Shown piece after piece: positions 10,922-21,414 of a stretch of DNA of 64,000 nt (positions within the stretch are counted from its first letter, which is position 1; every line of letters starts with the position of its first letter). This DNA comes from Aquanectria penicillioides (lineage: Eukaryota; Ascomycota; Sordariomycetes; Hypocreales; Nectriaceae): NCBI GenBank assembly GCA_003415625.1, contig PYIU01000002.1:6510001-6574000 (forward strand), given 5' to 3'. The translations under genes and the position numbers were made by a program. Under the pieces are notes generated by a model. It did not search any database, was not told the DNA's origin, and was given only the letters and a program-made list of their open reading frames with translations.

Positions 10922-12438
10922 CTAAGCAGAAATTGGTTGGGCAACACCGCCCCCAGTCAGGTTGAAGGAGCGGCCCTTGAGCCAGCGGCTCTTGGAGGCG
11001 CTAGAGTTGTAGTACAAGTTGTATCCGTTGCTGAAAATGTTGGAGAGGGTCTTGTCAGAGTCGGTGAAGTTCTGGACAGTGGTGGCAGCGGTCAGGGTCC
11101 AGTTGCTGGTAGCGTCGAGGGCAACATCGAAGTAGGCGCTTCCGTATCCGGAGTAAGCAGTTCCCTCCCAGGCGCTGTACGAGCTGAGAGACCACGAGAT
11201 GTAGCTGCTGTTGTAGGCGACAAGGTCTCCAGTGAGGGAGGACTCGGTGACCTTGACAGTGACCTCGGCGGGCTTGAGGTTGCTGTTCTCCTCGTAACCG
11301 GCGTAGTGGTCGAAGTCCTGGGTGACCTGGGAGAAGTTGGCGGAGACCAAGACCGAGCTGGTGTTGATTTGGCTGTTCTCGATCAGGACATCGGCGATGA
11401 CGTTGCCGAACCAGAGACCGGGGACCTCGTCGAGGGTGGTGATCTTGGAGCTCTTGAGCTTGAGGCTGGCACCCGAGATACGCGAGGAGGAGCTGAAAAT
11501 GATGACTCCGCCGAGCAGACCGGCAGTGGCGTCGCAGTTGACAAAGGTAGCGTTCTGGGCACCATCCATGAACAGAGCGGGGCCCTTCTCGGAGTGAGAG
11601 ATGACGTTCTCAGCATAGATCTCGCCCAGAGCATAGTAGGTGGCCGATCCAATTCCGGCAGTGTGGGAGACAGAATCGTAGACGTAGACGTATCCAGCGG
11701 GAGAGTCGCCGGAGAAGGCCGAGGATCGGTAACCACCGGAGTAGTGGTGGATGTTGCGTCCAATGATAGTCGCGTTGCCAGAGGCATAAAGACCGTGAGA
11801 AACGGGACCACTGGCAAAGAGCCAGGCGTTGTTCAGCGTGACAATAGTGTCACTTCCATAGCCGTAGATGTTGGCAGCACCGTTGTGGACGGTGACGTTG
11901 ACATGCTCAAAGGTAGCAGTGGAGGCGTTGGCCTCGAGGCTTGTTAGTCTCCCTTCGCTAAGATGCACTCGCAAGGATCATTCAAGGGTAGAAAGACATA
12001 CCACGTTGACAGCGGCATTGAAGCCGTAGAAGCTAGCCTCGTTGAGGTTAGTCGAGTAACCCTCCTTGAGGATGGTGACGTGAGAGGCCGTCAGCGAAGC
12101 TCCCTCCGATACAAGAATAACAGTTGTGTCATTCGCGTCCACAGAGAAGACCTCATGGTCCACCGAGTTGGATCCCGAGGAATAGGTGTAGGCCGCTTCG
12201 ACTATTCCGTGTATAAGTGGTTAGCGAGTTGGCCCTTTTTCAATGCCCCAAGAACCGAGCAAAACGGATTCGACCTACTATCGCGTGGCTGGGTCGAAAT
12301 GAATGGAATGTCGTAATCAGCAAGGAGTGCATCGTCTTCAGCCCAGTCGCTGGGGCTGATGATATCCGAGGGATCGTTCACAGTGACAGTTGCCACTGCA
12401 GCGCGGAGGAGCGCAGCCAAGACAAGGTAAGAAGCCAT
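10922..12438 (-). CDS. Secreted right-handed beta-helix-like protein
   Basis: Three exons: 12438-12279, 12201-12002 and 11932-10922, giving 456 aa. The introns are 77 and 69 nt with GTAGGT and GTATGT donors. Residues 1-16 (MASYLVLAALLRAAVA) are a classic signal peptide, so the product is secreted or wall-associated. The mature chain is rich in Asn, Ser, Thr and Gly with a repeating short-strand rhythm (ATFEHVNVTVHNGAANIYGY, TIIGRNIHHYSGGYRSS). It has many potential N-glycosylation sites. This is what a parallel beta-helix of the pectate-lyase-like superfamily looks like. I see no clear catalytic motif of a characterised polysaccharide lyase or glycosidase family, so no substrate is proposed. 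It is divergent from the dioxygenase gene at 13955. Confidence 0.75.
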
Positions 12439-13954
12439 TTTGATTCTCGAGGGGGTGAGTGAACTGGAGTTGGAGCTGGAGCTGAGTTGCCTGCTTGAGT
12501 CCTATTCCATTCTTTTTTTTTTTCGAGGGAATCCAATGGCTCCTTTATATCCTCATTCCTGATGGTATCCATTTTGCGAATTACTGGAGCATACGTAAAC
12601 CCAGCTCGTTGAGCAGGGATGTGGCATCGGGATGTGGCCTACGATATACGCTCGGCTCCACACGATTGTCCCCCGCAAGATCGTCCGACAAGCGGAGACG
12701 CAAATGAATTATACACCACATAGAGCAATCACCAGGGCCCAGGGTAGCTTCGCACCTTGCGATCTACTCTATTTCCCCGCGTCTCGGGAACTTCAAGCTG
12801 TAGATTACCCCGGACTTCGGTTCGGGCCCGCTCTCTGATGGGAGAGCGGACATCGCAAATGGAGTCATATGGCCGAGGGTTTAATAGATTCTGATTTCAT
12901 TTTTTCAACATGTCGTCGGATTTCGTTCCTGGAGGGAAGGTCGATATGTGTGTGGCAGACCACGCGAGTTGTTTATTTTTCCTCATGCACTGCACAGGAC
13001 TTTTTGAAATCTGCTACCCAATGCGTTTGAGGTCTGCAACTCTGAATAGGTAAGCTGAGGCAGCGGCGGCATTCTATTGGTCTGCTGCCAACAAGTTGCC
13101 ACGCCGTGTGGTAGTAGAGAGTTATATCATTAGCTCGGTTCGTTCCTAAGATGGGCACCATCAAGTCGACGCTCCGCAGCAGCTCGGATGAACCCTCCCC
13201 CACCTCGAAGCCGGCACGCATATAAATGCTTCATTTCGTGCTCGGTGGTGATGAAAATGGGCCGAAAGTCGTCAGTGCGGACCACCCGATTGCATGCAGC
13301 AGCCATCCAAGTCAAAAGGCTGGCCGGGCTCGGTTAATGATGCCCGGGGGGCGCGGACCTGAAGTCTTTTTTCGACTCTATCCCCCGCTTTGGTGAGCAG
13401 TCGTCGTCATCCTCCAAGTCCTTTAATACTCGGTGCTTTGCCCATCCTTTCACCCCGCATAGGTAGGTAATTTCTGCTCTTCACATCACTGACGCGTTGA
13501 GCACGGCATGTAACCCAAGACACTTGCTCACGGACCTTGTTTACTGTTAGTGAAACCAGCAACTAGGTTGGCACAGGTGATAAAAAGCAAAAGAAAAAGA
13601 TTAGAGAGAGATTCTTGATCCCCTGTACACGGGATCGGGTTTGATCAACGCTTACACCAGGACCAGCCATGCAAAAAGGTCGGTAAGTTACCATACTGGT
13701 AGGGCTTTGTCATCTTCTCAATTCTCTCTTTTCCGTGCCATGTTCCCGAATTATGTACCCAATCAGCGACATCACGATGTTGATTCATAAGTCTTATGGT
13801 GGTGTTGTCCCAAGTCCACATGGCTTGCTGTCGGACAGAATTCCGTCATCTGCCCCACTTTGGAATACTTATATATCTTGAACTTTTCGGAAATGTCGTC
13901 CCGATGGCAACAAAGACTTGTAATCATCACGAAAAGCTCTATTTCCTGTTCGCA
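12439..13954. other. Divergent promoter region
   Basis: 1.5 kb between the beta-helix gene (-) and the dioxygenase gene (+), so it carries both promoters. No supportable gene is present. The frame feeding into the dioxygenase is open from 13796, but its first 53 codons look like leader. Confidence 0.55.
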
Positions 13955-15169
13955 ATGGCCTCTCAAGAGTCTCAGCAAGCTGCTACTCGCAATCTTCTCT
14001 CAGACCAGGGCGAGTCTCGCCTGTATACCCTGTCGCCAGCCCCCTCAATAGAAGCTTTCAAGGCCATCTGCTCTCAGACAGCCACAAAGGACCAGTATCC
14101 GTTGGCCACGGCCATCGAGAAGAATATCCCAATTTACAAACTAGCACCGTACGCTACCCTATCCGAGGAGCAGAAATTGGCTCTTCAGGATGAGTGGTAT
14201 CGGGTGCTTCTCCACGGCCCGGGAGTCCTCGTCACCAGTGGCTTGTACACGGACGGAAACGTCATCGACGAAGCCACCGAGACCTTCCACGGCATCATCA
14301 AGCAGGAGAAGCTGTCTTCCAAGACCCAGGGTGACCACTTTGCCGGAGCTGGAAAGAATGACCGCATCTGGAATTCGTTCAGCAAGCATGGCTTGGCTAA
14401 CCCAGCCTCATTTTTGAAATACTACACCAACCCTTACCTGGATCTGATCTGCGGAGCCTGGCTAGGCCCTGGCTACCGCCTCACGGCCCAGGTCAATAAC
14501 GTCAAGCCCGGTTCGGGTGCGCAGGTTTCTCACCGCGACTACCACCTGGGTTTCATGTCCGCAGAACGCTGCGGTGGTTACCCGCGAGCCATGCAAGTCG
14601 CCAGCCAATGCTTGACGTTGCAGGGTGCCGTGGCCCATGTTGACGTGCCCCTTGAGAGCGGGCCTACGCGACTCCTCCCCTTCAGCCAGACCTTTTCGGC
14701 TGGATACATGGCGTACCGCTTGCCTCAATTTGACGAGTACTTCCTCCAGAACTACATTGCGCTGCCCCTGAAAAAGGGTGACGGCATCTTTTTCAACCCT
14801 GGCTTGTCCCATGCCGCTGGCGAAAATGTCTCCTCCGACATCAACCGTCTGGTGAACCTGCTGCAAATCAGCAGCGCCTTTGGCAAGCCAATGGAGACTA
14901 TCGACTCATTCCCGCTAGTAGAGAATGCATGGGATGAGCTTGTTGCCTTGCACAAGGAAAAGGGTCTCAGCCATGAGGTTCGCACATTTGTTTCCATTGT
15001 CGGCGAGGGTTATCCTTTCCCCACCAACCTGGACAACAATGCTCCCAAGTCGGACAACATGGCCCCAGACTCGGAGCAAGATGTCATTTTGTCTGCTCTT
15101 GTATCTGGAAAAACCAAGGCCGAGGTTCTCAAGGACTTGGAGACCTTCCGAGCCAATTCCAGGGCCTAA
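13955..15169 (+). CDS. Phytanoyl-CoA dioxygenase (PhyH) family protein
   Basis: A single exon of 404 aa. The frame is open from an ATG at 13796, but I chose the ATG at 13955: the upstream 53 residues are Cys/His-rich without family character, and the protein-like sequence starts at MASQESQQA. The Fe(II)/2-oxoglutarate facial triad is visible as H193-x-D195 (SHRDYHLGF) and H286 (NPGLSHAAGE), with the 2-oxoglutarate-anchoring Arg about 298 (SDINRLVNL). The protein should therefore be a non-haem iron oxygenase using 2-oxoglutarate. PhyH members hydroxylate very different substrates, from lipids to secondary metabolites, and the substrate cannot be inferred here. No biosynthetic cluster surrounds it. 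Its stop codon lies only 115 bp from that of the convergent METTL16 gene, so the 3' UTRs probably overlap. Confidence 0.88.
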   Translation: MASQESQQAATRNLLSDQGESRLYTLSPAPSIEAFKAICSQTATKDQYPLATAIEKNIPIYKLAPYATLSEEQKLALQDEWYRVLLHGPGVLVTSGLYTDGNVIDEATETFHGIIKQEKLSSKTQGDHFAGAGKNDRIWNSFSKHGLANPASFLKYYTNPYLDLICGAWLGPGYRLTAQVNNVKPGSGAQVSHRDYHLGFMSAERCGGYPRAMQVASQCLTLQGAVAHVDVPLESGPTRLLPFSQTFSAGYMAYRLPQFDEYFLQNYIALPLKKGDGIFFNPGLSHAAGENVSSDINRLVNLLQISSAFGKPMETIDSFPLVENAWDELVALHKEKGLSHEVRTFVSIVGEGYPFPTNLDNNAPKSDNMAPDSEQDVILSALVSGKTKAEVLKDLETFRANSRA

Positions 15170-15284
15170 GGTTGCCAGTGCTCTGGAAAGACGTCCGAAG
15201 TCAAAGAAAAACGAAATTCAACCTTGTCATTCTTTAGAATACACTTTGTACTATTTTGAAATTCATTCCTTGATGTACATTTTG

Positions 15285-16866
15285 CTATTTGCCATCCAGC
15301 AGTGACTGCACGGTAGACTTCAAGAAGCCCCGGAAACTTTCAAATGCTGTAGAATCGTGGCCCTCCACCCATCTGCATCCCACTAACAGCTCGTCCTTTC
15401 CAGCACGGATGTATAGCTTAAATGCGAAGACACACTTTGTTTCTTTGCCTTCTTTCTGATTCTCTTTTGAATTTTCAACTTGCCTCTCCCTCTTCTTTTG
15501 TCTGCGCCATGCTCGTCCCCAAACCTTGTCCGCGGCTTGGCCCATGCCTTCTAGACGTGATCGGTCCCATTCCCATGCTATCAGTTCTAGCTTGCCCACG
15601 GCCGAGCCAAGGTTGTCTGCAAATTCCCCTACTTTCTCCGGGGTAGGTATCCGCAGAACCTCAAGCTCAGTGCCTTCGGGGAGGATGCTCCTTGAAACTG
15701 CAGTCTTGATACCGCGGGCAACTTCTTGAGTTGGTCGCATTGCTCCAAAGCTCCAAGCGATAGCCCATCGCCGAGTCTTAGATCCTTGGATAAACTCAGT
15801 GACGGCATAGTTTTCAATGCCATTTTTGCGAAGTTTCTCAATAAAGTCCACTAGACTAGAGAGGAATCCAAACATAGCCGTGTACCACTGAACGCGCTCA
15901 CGAAGCACAAGCGACTCTTGGAGAATGCGGTCCACGAATCCCACTTCACCACCGTCAGTGACCATTTCGACTTTGGCACCAGTGCATGCACTGAATGGAG
16001 GGCGAGATTTCTGGGCTGCGCTTTCTACCATCTCTTCTGCTGATTTGTAAAAGGGAGGATTGTTCATGGTGAAGTCGATAGTATCGATGCCGAGATCGTC
16101 AAGTGGAATAACAGCATCTGTTAGTTTTCTAGCAACCACATTAATTCTATGTTGGAGATTGTTGAGGGCCACATTTTTCCTCGCGAATTCCAGGCTCTTT
16201 GTATCGATATCTTCCTTTATTAGAGATTGTCCGAGGCTCCAGTTGTGAGATCTTACCTGTGGCAATAAATGACCATGGCCGTTCAATGCAACCTAGGAGT
16301 GGATATATGCAGCTTGCTCCGGTGCCGATATCAAGACCAACAACTTTTCGACCATTTTTTTCGTAGGAAGTTGTGTCTATGAGAGCCTTGAGCCACAACA
16401 GGTAATTGTGCCTATTCGTAACCTTTGATATGATCATCAGTATTGATACTACTCTTCCTCATCACAATGATCGCTTACTGGCGGGCATAGCCTGTCGTCG
16501 GGTAGTTCAATCTTCAAATCGAAATCCAGTTTAAGGAGCGTCTTGGTCAGCTGCATGACACATTTGGGATGGTTGAAGAAGTCGGCCTTGTGTTGGTTCC
16601 ACCTAGAATGCCAGGTGAGACATATTCGACGGATAATCCAGGGGGGGTGACGCAACATACACGCCACCGAAGTCAGGGTCGAGTTTTGCCAGCTCCTTGA
16701 AGTCTGGGGGCGTTGCGTAGAGCTCAGCGAAACGTTTGTCTCTGGCTGCACCGTCTTCGATAACTTGGAGATTAGTCTCAGAAACCCGCACATCCCCAGC
16801 GACGTCGGGCTGGGGACTTTCTACACCCACATGGTCCTCAAAGTCTGCTTTGCGCTTCTCTCCCAT
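15285..16866 (-). CDS. METTL16-family RNA N6-adenosine methyltransferase
   Basis: Four exons: 16866-16661, 16602-16479, 16422-16257 and 16210-15285, giving 473 aa in perfect phase. The introns are 58, 56 and 46 nt. The N-terminal segment (ELYATPPDFKELAKLDPDF, then VWNQHKADFFN) matches the METTL16/RlmF (DUF890) family. The SAM-binding motif VVGLDIGTGASCIYPLLG lies at about 137-154. The catalytic NPPF, the hallmark of N6-adenine methylation, is at about 216-219. The C-terminal part contains the conserved TEFIQGSKTRRWAIAWSF. In human and fission yeast, members methylate U6 snRNA in its ACAGAGA box, and nuclear action on U6 is the likely role here. I do not see the extra C-terminal vertebrate-conserved regions of human METTL16, consistent with the shorter length. 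Confidence 0.92.
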
Positions 16867-17268
16867 TTTGAGATTAACCCAAGACGGGGAGCGACCAAGA
16901 TAAATGTCGTGGCTGGGTCAGAGTGGTGAGTATGCGGGAGATGTAGGGTAGTGAGAGTGTTCATAAAATTATGTTAGCCCCACGTCAAATTATCGACCGT
17001 GCCCAAAGCCAGTGCCAAACCCCCACACTAGAGAGCCCTCGCAACAGAAACGAACTTGTCCCCCGCATGCATAGACGGTGGATGAGCCAAACAAAATTGA
17101 TGAGTTATTCTATGTGGTGCAGGGTAAATGCATCGCCGGCAACCAAAAGCTAGAAAAAAGAGGTATTGTGAGAAAAGAACCTAAACGAGAAAGGAAATGC
17201 AATGACCTAGACTTCGTTACAATCATGTCCTCATACTACGATATCTCATCCCTCGTGACGTGCCAAAT
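16867..17268. other. Short intergenic region between tandem genes
   Basis: About 400 bp holding the promoter of the METTL16-type gene and the 3' UTR of the upstream minus-strand gene. Nothing else is recognised. Confidence 0.6.
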
Positions 17269-18437
17269 CTACCAAAGCAACACCCTCCATCGCCAACCCT
17301 CCAAGAGCTTCATGTCCTTCTCGTCGACATCGGCGGCGCCATTCTCGATGCGCGCGCACAGCTTCTTGATGCGCTTGTTAACCGTCCTGGCAACTCGCAG
17401 CGACACCTCATTTGAGAAGACGTAGAGCACGGCAAAGACGAAGAAGGCCAACTTGGCAAAGTGACCGGAGCCGAAAACGCTGTCTTTGATGTGATCGAGG
17501 AGACCCTTGGACTTACGGAAGGCATACTCTGTGTCGTTAGAAGAGGTTTGCGATTCCTCGTCATTGTTTCGGCGGAAGAATCTGCGGATGATGGGGATGA
17601 AGGTGGCGCTTGAGTCGGTCAGCTGTTGGAGCACATGGCGAAGCGGAGATAAAGCGAAACTTACATGGCACCACCAATGATCCACCTGCGCCAGCGGTGG
17701 TTTTCAGCTTCCTTCGCCATGCCGCGAACCTCGCCTTGGAGGACCTTGAGGTCGCCCAAGAGGTTGTAGGTTGTGTCCCGGATACGCATGTCTAGCTCAT
17801 AGCTCGAGACGGCAGTGTCACCGCTCTGGCGCTGTCGCTGCAGGCTAAGGTACTCGCGCAGGCCGAATTGGCAGTTGGTCTTAAGCGCCCGAAGGTCCCG
17901 GAGAGATGTTGGGGTCGTTGTCGGCGCCATCTGGGTGCTGGGACGAGGGATATCAGTCATGGGACCGGGCGGACCACCCGCTTTGTCCTGGCCATTGGGA
18001 ATCTGAGGGTTTGATGAAGGACGGATCGGGAGGCCGGTGGCCGAGAGCCCAGGAGCTTGCGGAGGAGGCCCAGTGCCAGCAGAGGCGGGAGGATAGTTCT
18101 GCGGGTTGTACGACTGGCTGTTGTAGGTGGCCTGGGGATCATAGCTGTTGGGGTCGTACTTTTGCTGCTGCGGGTTGTAGCTTTGTTGAGGCTGGGGGCT
18201 GTAGTCCTGAGATTTGTCCGTTCCTGGAGGATATTCCTGAGGGTTGTACCGCGGTTGGCTGTATGACTCGGGCGGCGGCTGCGATTGAACCTGGGATTGC
18301 GGCTGGGACGGGGACTTTGATGGGGGTGGAGGCGGATATGAGTTGACTCTGCCAGGCTCCGGGCTGTGCATCGGCTGAGGATCCACGGCCCGGAGCGGTT
18401 CCTTGGACTTGGAGGATTTGGAAGACTTGGACGACAT
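17269..18437 (-). CDS. Uncharacterised protein: Pro/Gln-rich N-terminus, helical membrane-anchored C-terminus
   Basis: Two exons, 18437-17665 and 17608-17269, with a 56-nt intron (GTAAGT donor), giving 370 aa. Residues 1-175 are disordered and low-complexity, opening with a Ser/Lys repeat (MSSKSSKSSKSKEP) followed by Pro, Gln, Tyr and Asn with repeated YNPQ/YDPQ units. From about 180 the protein is helical and charged (LRALKTNCQFGLREYLSLQR). One hydrophobic segment near residues 310-322 (LAFFVFAVLYVF) could span a membrane. The tail is basic then acidic (RVARTVNKRIKKLCARIENG). A tail-anchored or hairpin membrane protein with a cytosolic disordered arm is plausible. I do not recognise the family. 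Confidence 0.75.
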
Positions 18438-18959
18438 GACGATGACGGCCCGACGCCGAGGAGAGCGGTGTCAAGGGCCTATAACAAACCACGGCGACAG
18501 CAGCGGTACCGAAGGGTCTTTGCGTAAGCACAACGGATTTTCAAGGGCGGAAAATTCGCTGTTAAATGTCGCACACCGTAATTGTGAGCGGCCGTATCCA
18601 GCAGCAGTAACAATGAGATGGCGGAGAGGCTGGTGAAACAAGCAAGGTGAGGCGACTGAATGATCGCTGGTGAGTGGGCCATGACGCCGTCGCTCGGCAA
18701 AAGGTGGGGTGGTGGGAATTCCATGAGGCTGGGGAACCGCTATGCAATACATCGGGGTTTATCGCTGAGGACGCATGAGCATCGCCATTGAGCTCAGGAC
18801 AATGCGGGTTATTCTACAAACGGGACGAGGGCAAATCGCCTGTTGGCTGCATAGCTTGCCAAGGATGGACTCTTGAATTAAGCTGCTAACTTAAACATCT
18901 CTCTATCTGGCTTGGAAGCAGCCTGCTGCTGCCATTCCACTACTACCTGTAATCCGCCG
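18438..18959. other. Intergenic, nothing recognised
   Basis: About 520 bp between two minus-strand genes. It contains the promoter of the Pro/Gln-rich gene and the 3' end of the next transcript. Confidence 0.55.
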
Positions 18960-19874
18960 TCAAAGCCCCCCATCTCGAAGCGCCCGGTAAATACGGGTTG
19001 CGCTTCCATCATAGTCCTCATGACGTAGGTCATCTCGGATCTGTCGAAGCAGCGTTTCCTGCACCCGCGGGTCGAACCCTTCCCAAATCCTGCGAAGCTG
19101 GTTGACTCGGTTTTGATCTTCGGCGCTGAAAATCTCCCGGAGGCCCCTAAAGAGCGCCACCACCTGCTCAGGTCCAAGAAGTTCGTAGATGTGCTGGAAA
19201 AAGATCTCAAGGAAGTCCATCATTTGACCCAGCAGCTCGTCCGAGCACCCGAGTCCCTCGTCGTGACTGAGCACGACACAGACGGCCTGCATGAGCCTGC
19301 CCCAGTCCTCCACTGTGCGCCGCCGGAAGCTATGTGACTCGATCTGGGGCTCGATGTACCCAAACATGTCCAGGTTTCCAGTGAAGGTCAAATCTTGGAG
19401 GTGTCTAAAGACGAACCGAAGGGCCTCCTCCAACATGTCGACTGGGTTTTGTTGGAAAATGTGAGGTCGGAAGAAGGTGTCCAGCTCCAGAACGTCCTGT
19501 CTGACTGCGTTTCGGGTTCCTGGCAGGAATCTGGCCATTATCTGCGTATCGATGAAAAATCTTCGCCCTCTCCCCCGTCGACTTCCATCAAGCTCGTTTG
19601 GAATCATGACGGTGATCATGTCGTTCATATTCTGAGGCGGCGCCGGCGCGAATTGGGGTGGGCGCGGACCGTATAGGGCGCGACCACCCGGACGAGGGGC
19701 CACGGGGCGATTCCGTCGTGGTCCTGCGAGATAGCCTGGGGACAGGCCTCCATTGGCAAGTCCGAGGGCCAAATCCTCACTGCCGATGCTGTCATACTCT
19801 TCATCGTCGTCGTGTGGGTACAGCCTCGCCCGCCTCGGGGCAAAAGGAGGGATCCGGCGTCGGCCGTTCATCAT
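18960..19874 (-). CDS. Uncharacterised Arg-rich helical protein
   Basis: A single exon of 304 aa starting MMNGRRRIPPF. The first 95 residues are Pro/Arg-rich with an acidic DDDEEYD patch. From about 100 the chain becomes a compact alternation of amphipathic helices (VDMLEEALRFVFRHLQDLTF, ELLGQMMDFLEIFFQHIYEL). No catalytic or metal-binding motif is visible and I do not recognise the family. It is divergent from the DUF4139 gene at 21415. Confidence 0.7.
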   Translation of the reverse strand: MMNGRRRIPPFAPRRARLYPHDDDEEYDSIGSEDLALGLANGGLSPGYLAGPRRNRPVAPRPGGRALYGPRPPQFAPAPPQNMNDMITVMIPNELDGSRRGRGRRFFIDTQIMARFLPGTRNAVRQDVLELDTFFRPHIFQQNPVDMLEEALRFVFRHLQDLTFTGNLDMFGYIEPQIESHSFRRRTVEDWGRLMQAVCVVLSHDEGLGCSDELLGQMMDFLEIFFQHIYELLGPEQVVALFRGLREIFSAEDQNRVNQLRRIWEGFDPRVQETLLRQIRDDLRHEDYDGSATRIYRALRDGGL

Positions 19875-21414
19875 AAGAAGGGCAGCTCAAATGCAACCTT
19901 GGTGATATGAGTTGAGAGTGCAGAATCACATCCGCCATTTTCCTGAGAAGAAGACTGGATTTATAGCTAAGATTTTTACCGTTGGACTCTATATTGGTTT
20001 GCCGGCTTGTCTTTGATTGCATTCTGACAAAAGCACTGCCCTCAAACATTATGTGTTGAAGGCAAGCATGGACAAAAGCGTCCTGGTGTAAGACGACAAT
20101 GGCGGGTGCCAACACAACAAACAAGGATATTGAAGTGCAATCACTCCTTTGGCTAATTTCTCCAACCACCCATTCACTCCAACGCAATTCTCGACATCAT
20201 ATAGCCTGACAAGGCGTTGGTTCTTGATGTATCAACGTACACGACGAACACATCTGGTGGTGTAATGTCAGGATGACAAAAAGTGGAACCGACCCACTGG
20301 CAGCCAAATGAAGAAATGGGCTAGACCTAAACGGATTGCGATAACAAGCAAAGTCTCTGTGAGGGTTTATGATCAACCACAAGTCTAAAGCTAGGTTTAC
20401 AGAGATATACATGGCATAATCTGTATACCATGATATGTTTAAATCTGATTGGTTTGAAATGGAAAGCCTTGTCTTCATCATTGGGGTAAGGAGACTAAGT
20501 AAGATTTCTTGCTGTACAAAAGTCCATAACGGGGCGCTGCCCAATATGTCAGACGCCTAGGCTTGCTGGCCAATTAAAAGCTCGAATTTGATGACGCAGC
20601 CTTGCTATACTTAGGCTGCCTCAGCCCACCAGGTTTGTCTGGGTGATACTGCCTGGAAGCTCCCCCCAGCTCATCTGCTCTCTCGTGCTCCCTCCCTCAC
20701 TCTCCTTTCTCTCCCACCTCTCTATCAGCGAAACACGCCCACGCCAAGGCAGATTCGCAAGTAATGTATCGAAGAATTGCATCTCGATAGCTTCGAGTGA
20801 AGCTTCGGTCTTTTTGGTTTGTTTCTGTCGAATCTTGTTCTCTGTGCTTACATCGAGGGCTCTCTATACGGTCCTGGTAGGGCAACATTGGTTCGCGGCC
20901 CAGGAATCTGGGAGTCTGCCTCGAATGTGAGTGGTCATTGGTTCTGGCATGGCCCATGGGTGACCTTTCTCTCTCCATCTCTGTCTCTCTCTCATTTCTT
21001 TAGTCCATCTAGTACTCTTGCTCTTCCTCCTGTTCTCGCTGCCCCCCTCTGAGTATAAGTATCTACCCCTCCCCCCTCCAGTCAACCTGCCCAGACAGGC
21101 TCAACACTCTCCCCTCTCATCTCTCTCTTCCTCTTCTTACCCTTTCTCTCTTCTAAGCATCTCGTCTCTCCGTCGTCACTTGTTTGTCTCAACACGACGC
21201 TGTTATTGCTGTTGTCCTTGTCATTGTCCTTATCGACGTCGACATCGTCTTCCAAGACCACTGCCTGTGCCCCTCTCCACCTAGGCAACTCTCCTCTCCC
21301 TCACAGTCCCATCACTATCTCATAAAAAATAGTTTCCTCACTCGAAGTCCACCCACTTCTACTCTCCTCCCGCCTTGGTTCCGTCTTACTCCCTCTCCTC
21401 GTGTATCCTTCGTC
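19875..21414. other. Divergent promoter region with pyrimidine-rich leader
   Basis: No supportable gene. The last ~700 bp before 21415 are strikingly C/T-rich on the plus strand (runs of CTCTC, CCCCTCC, TCTTCCTC), as in the 5' leaders of many filamentous-fungal genes. This is probably the core promoter and 5' UTR of the DUF4139 gene. Confidence 0.55.

Noticed and set aside
13796..13954. Upstream ATG giving a 53-residue extension of the dioxygenase
   Set aside because: The extension has no family character and no convincing targeting signal; the ATG at 13955 begins the protein-like sequence.
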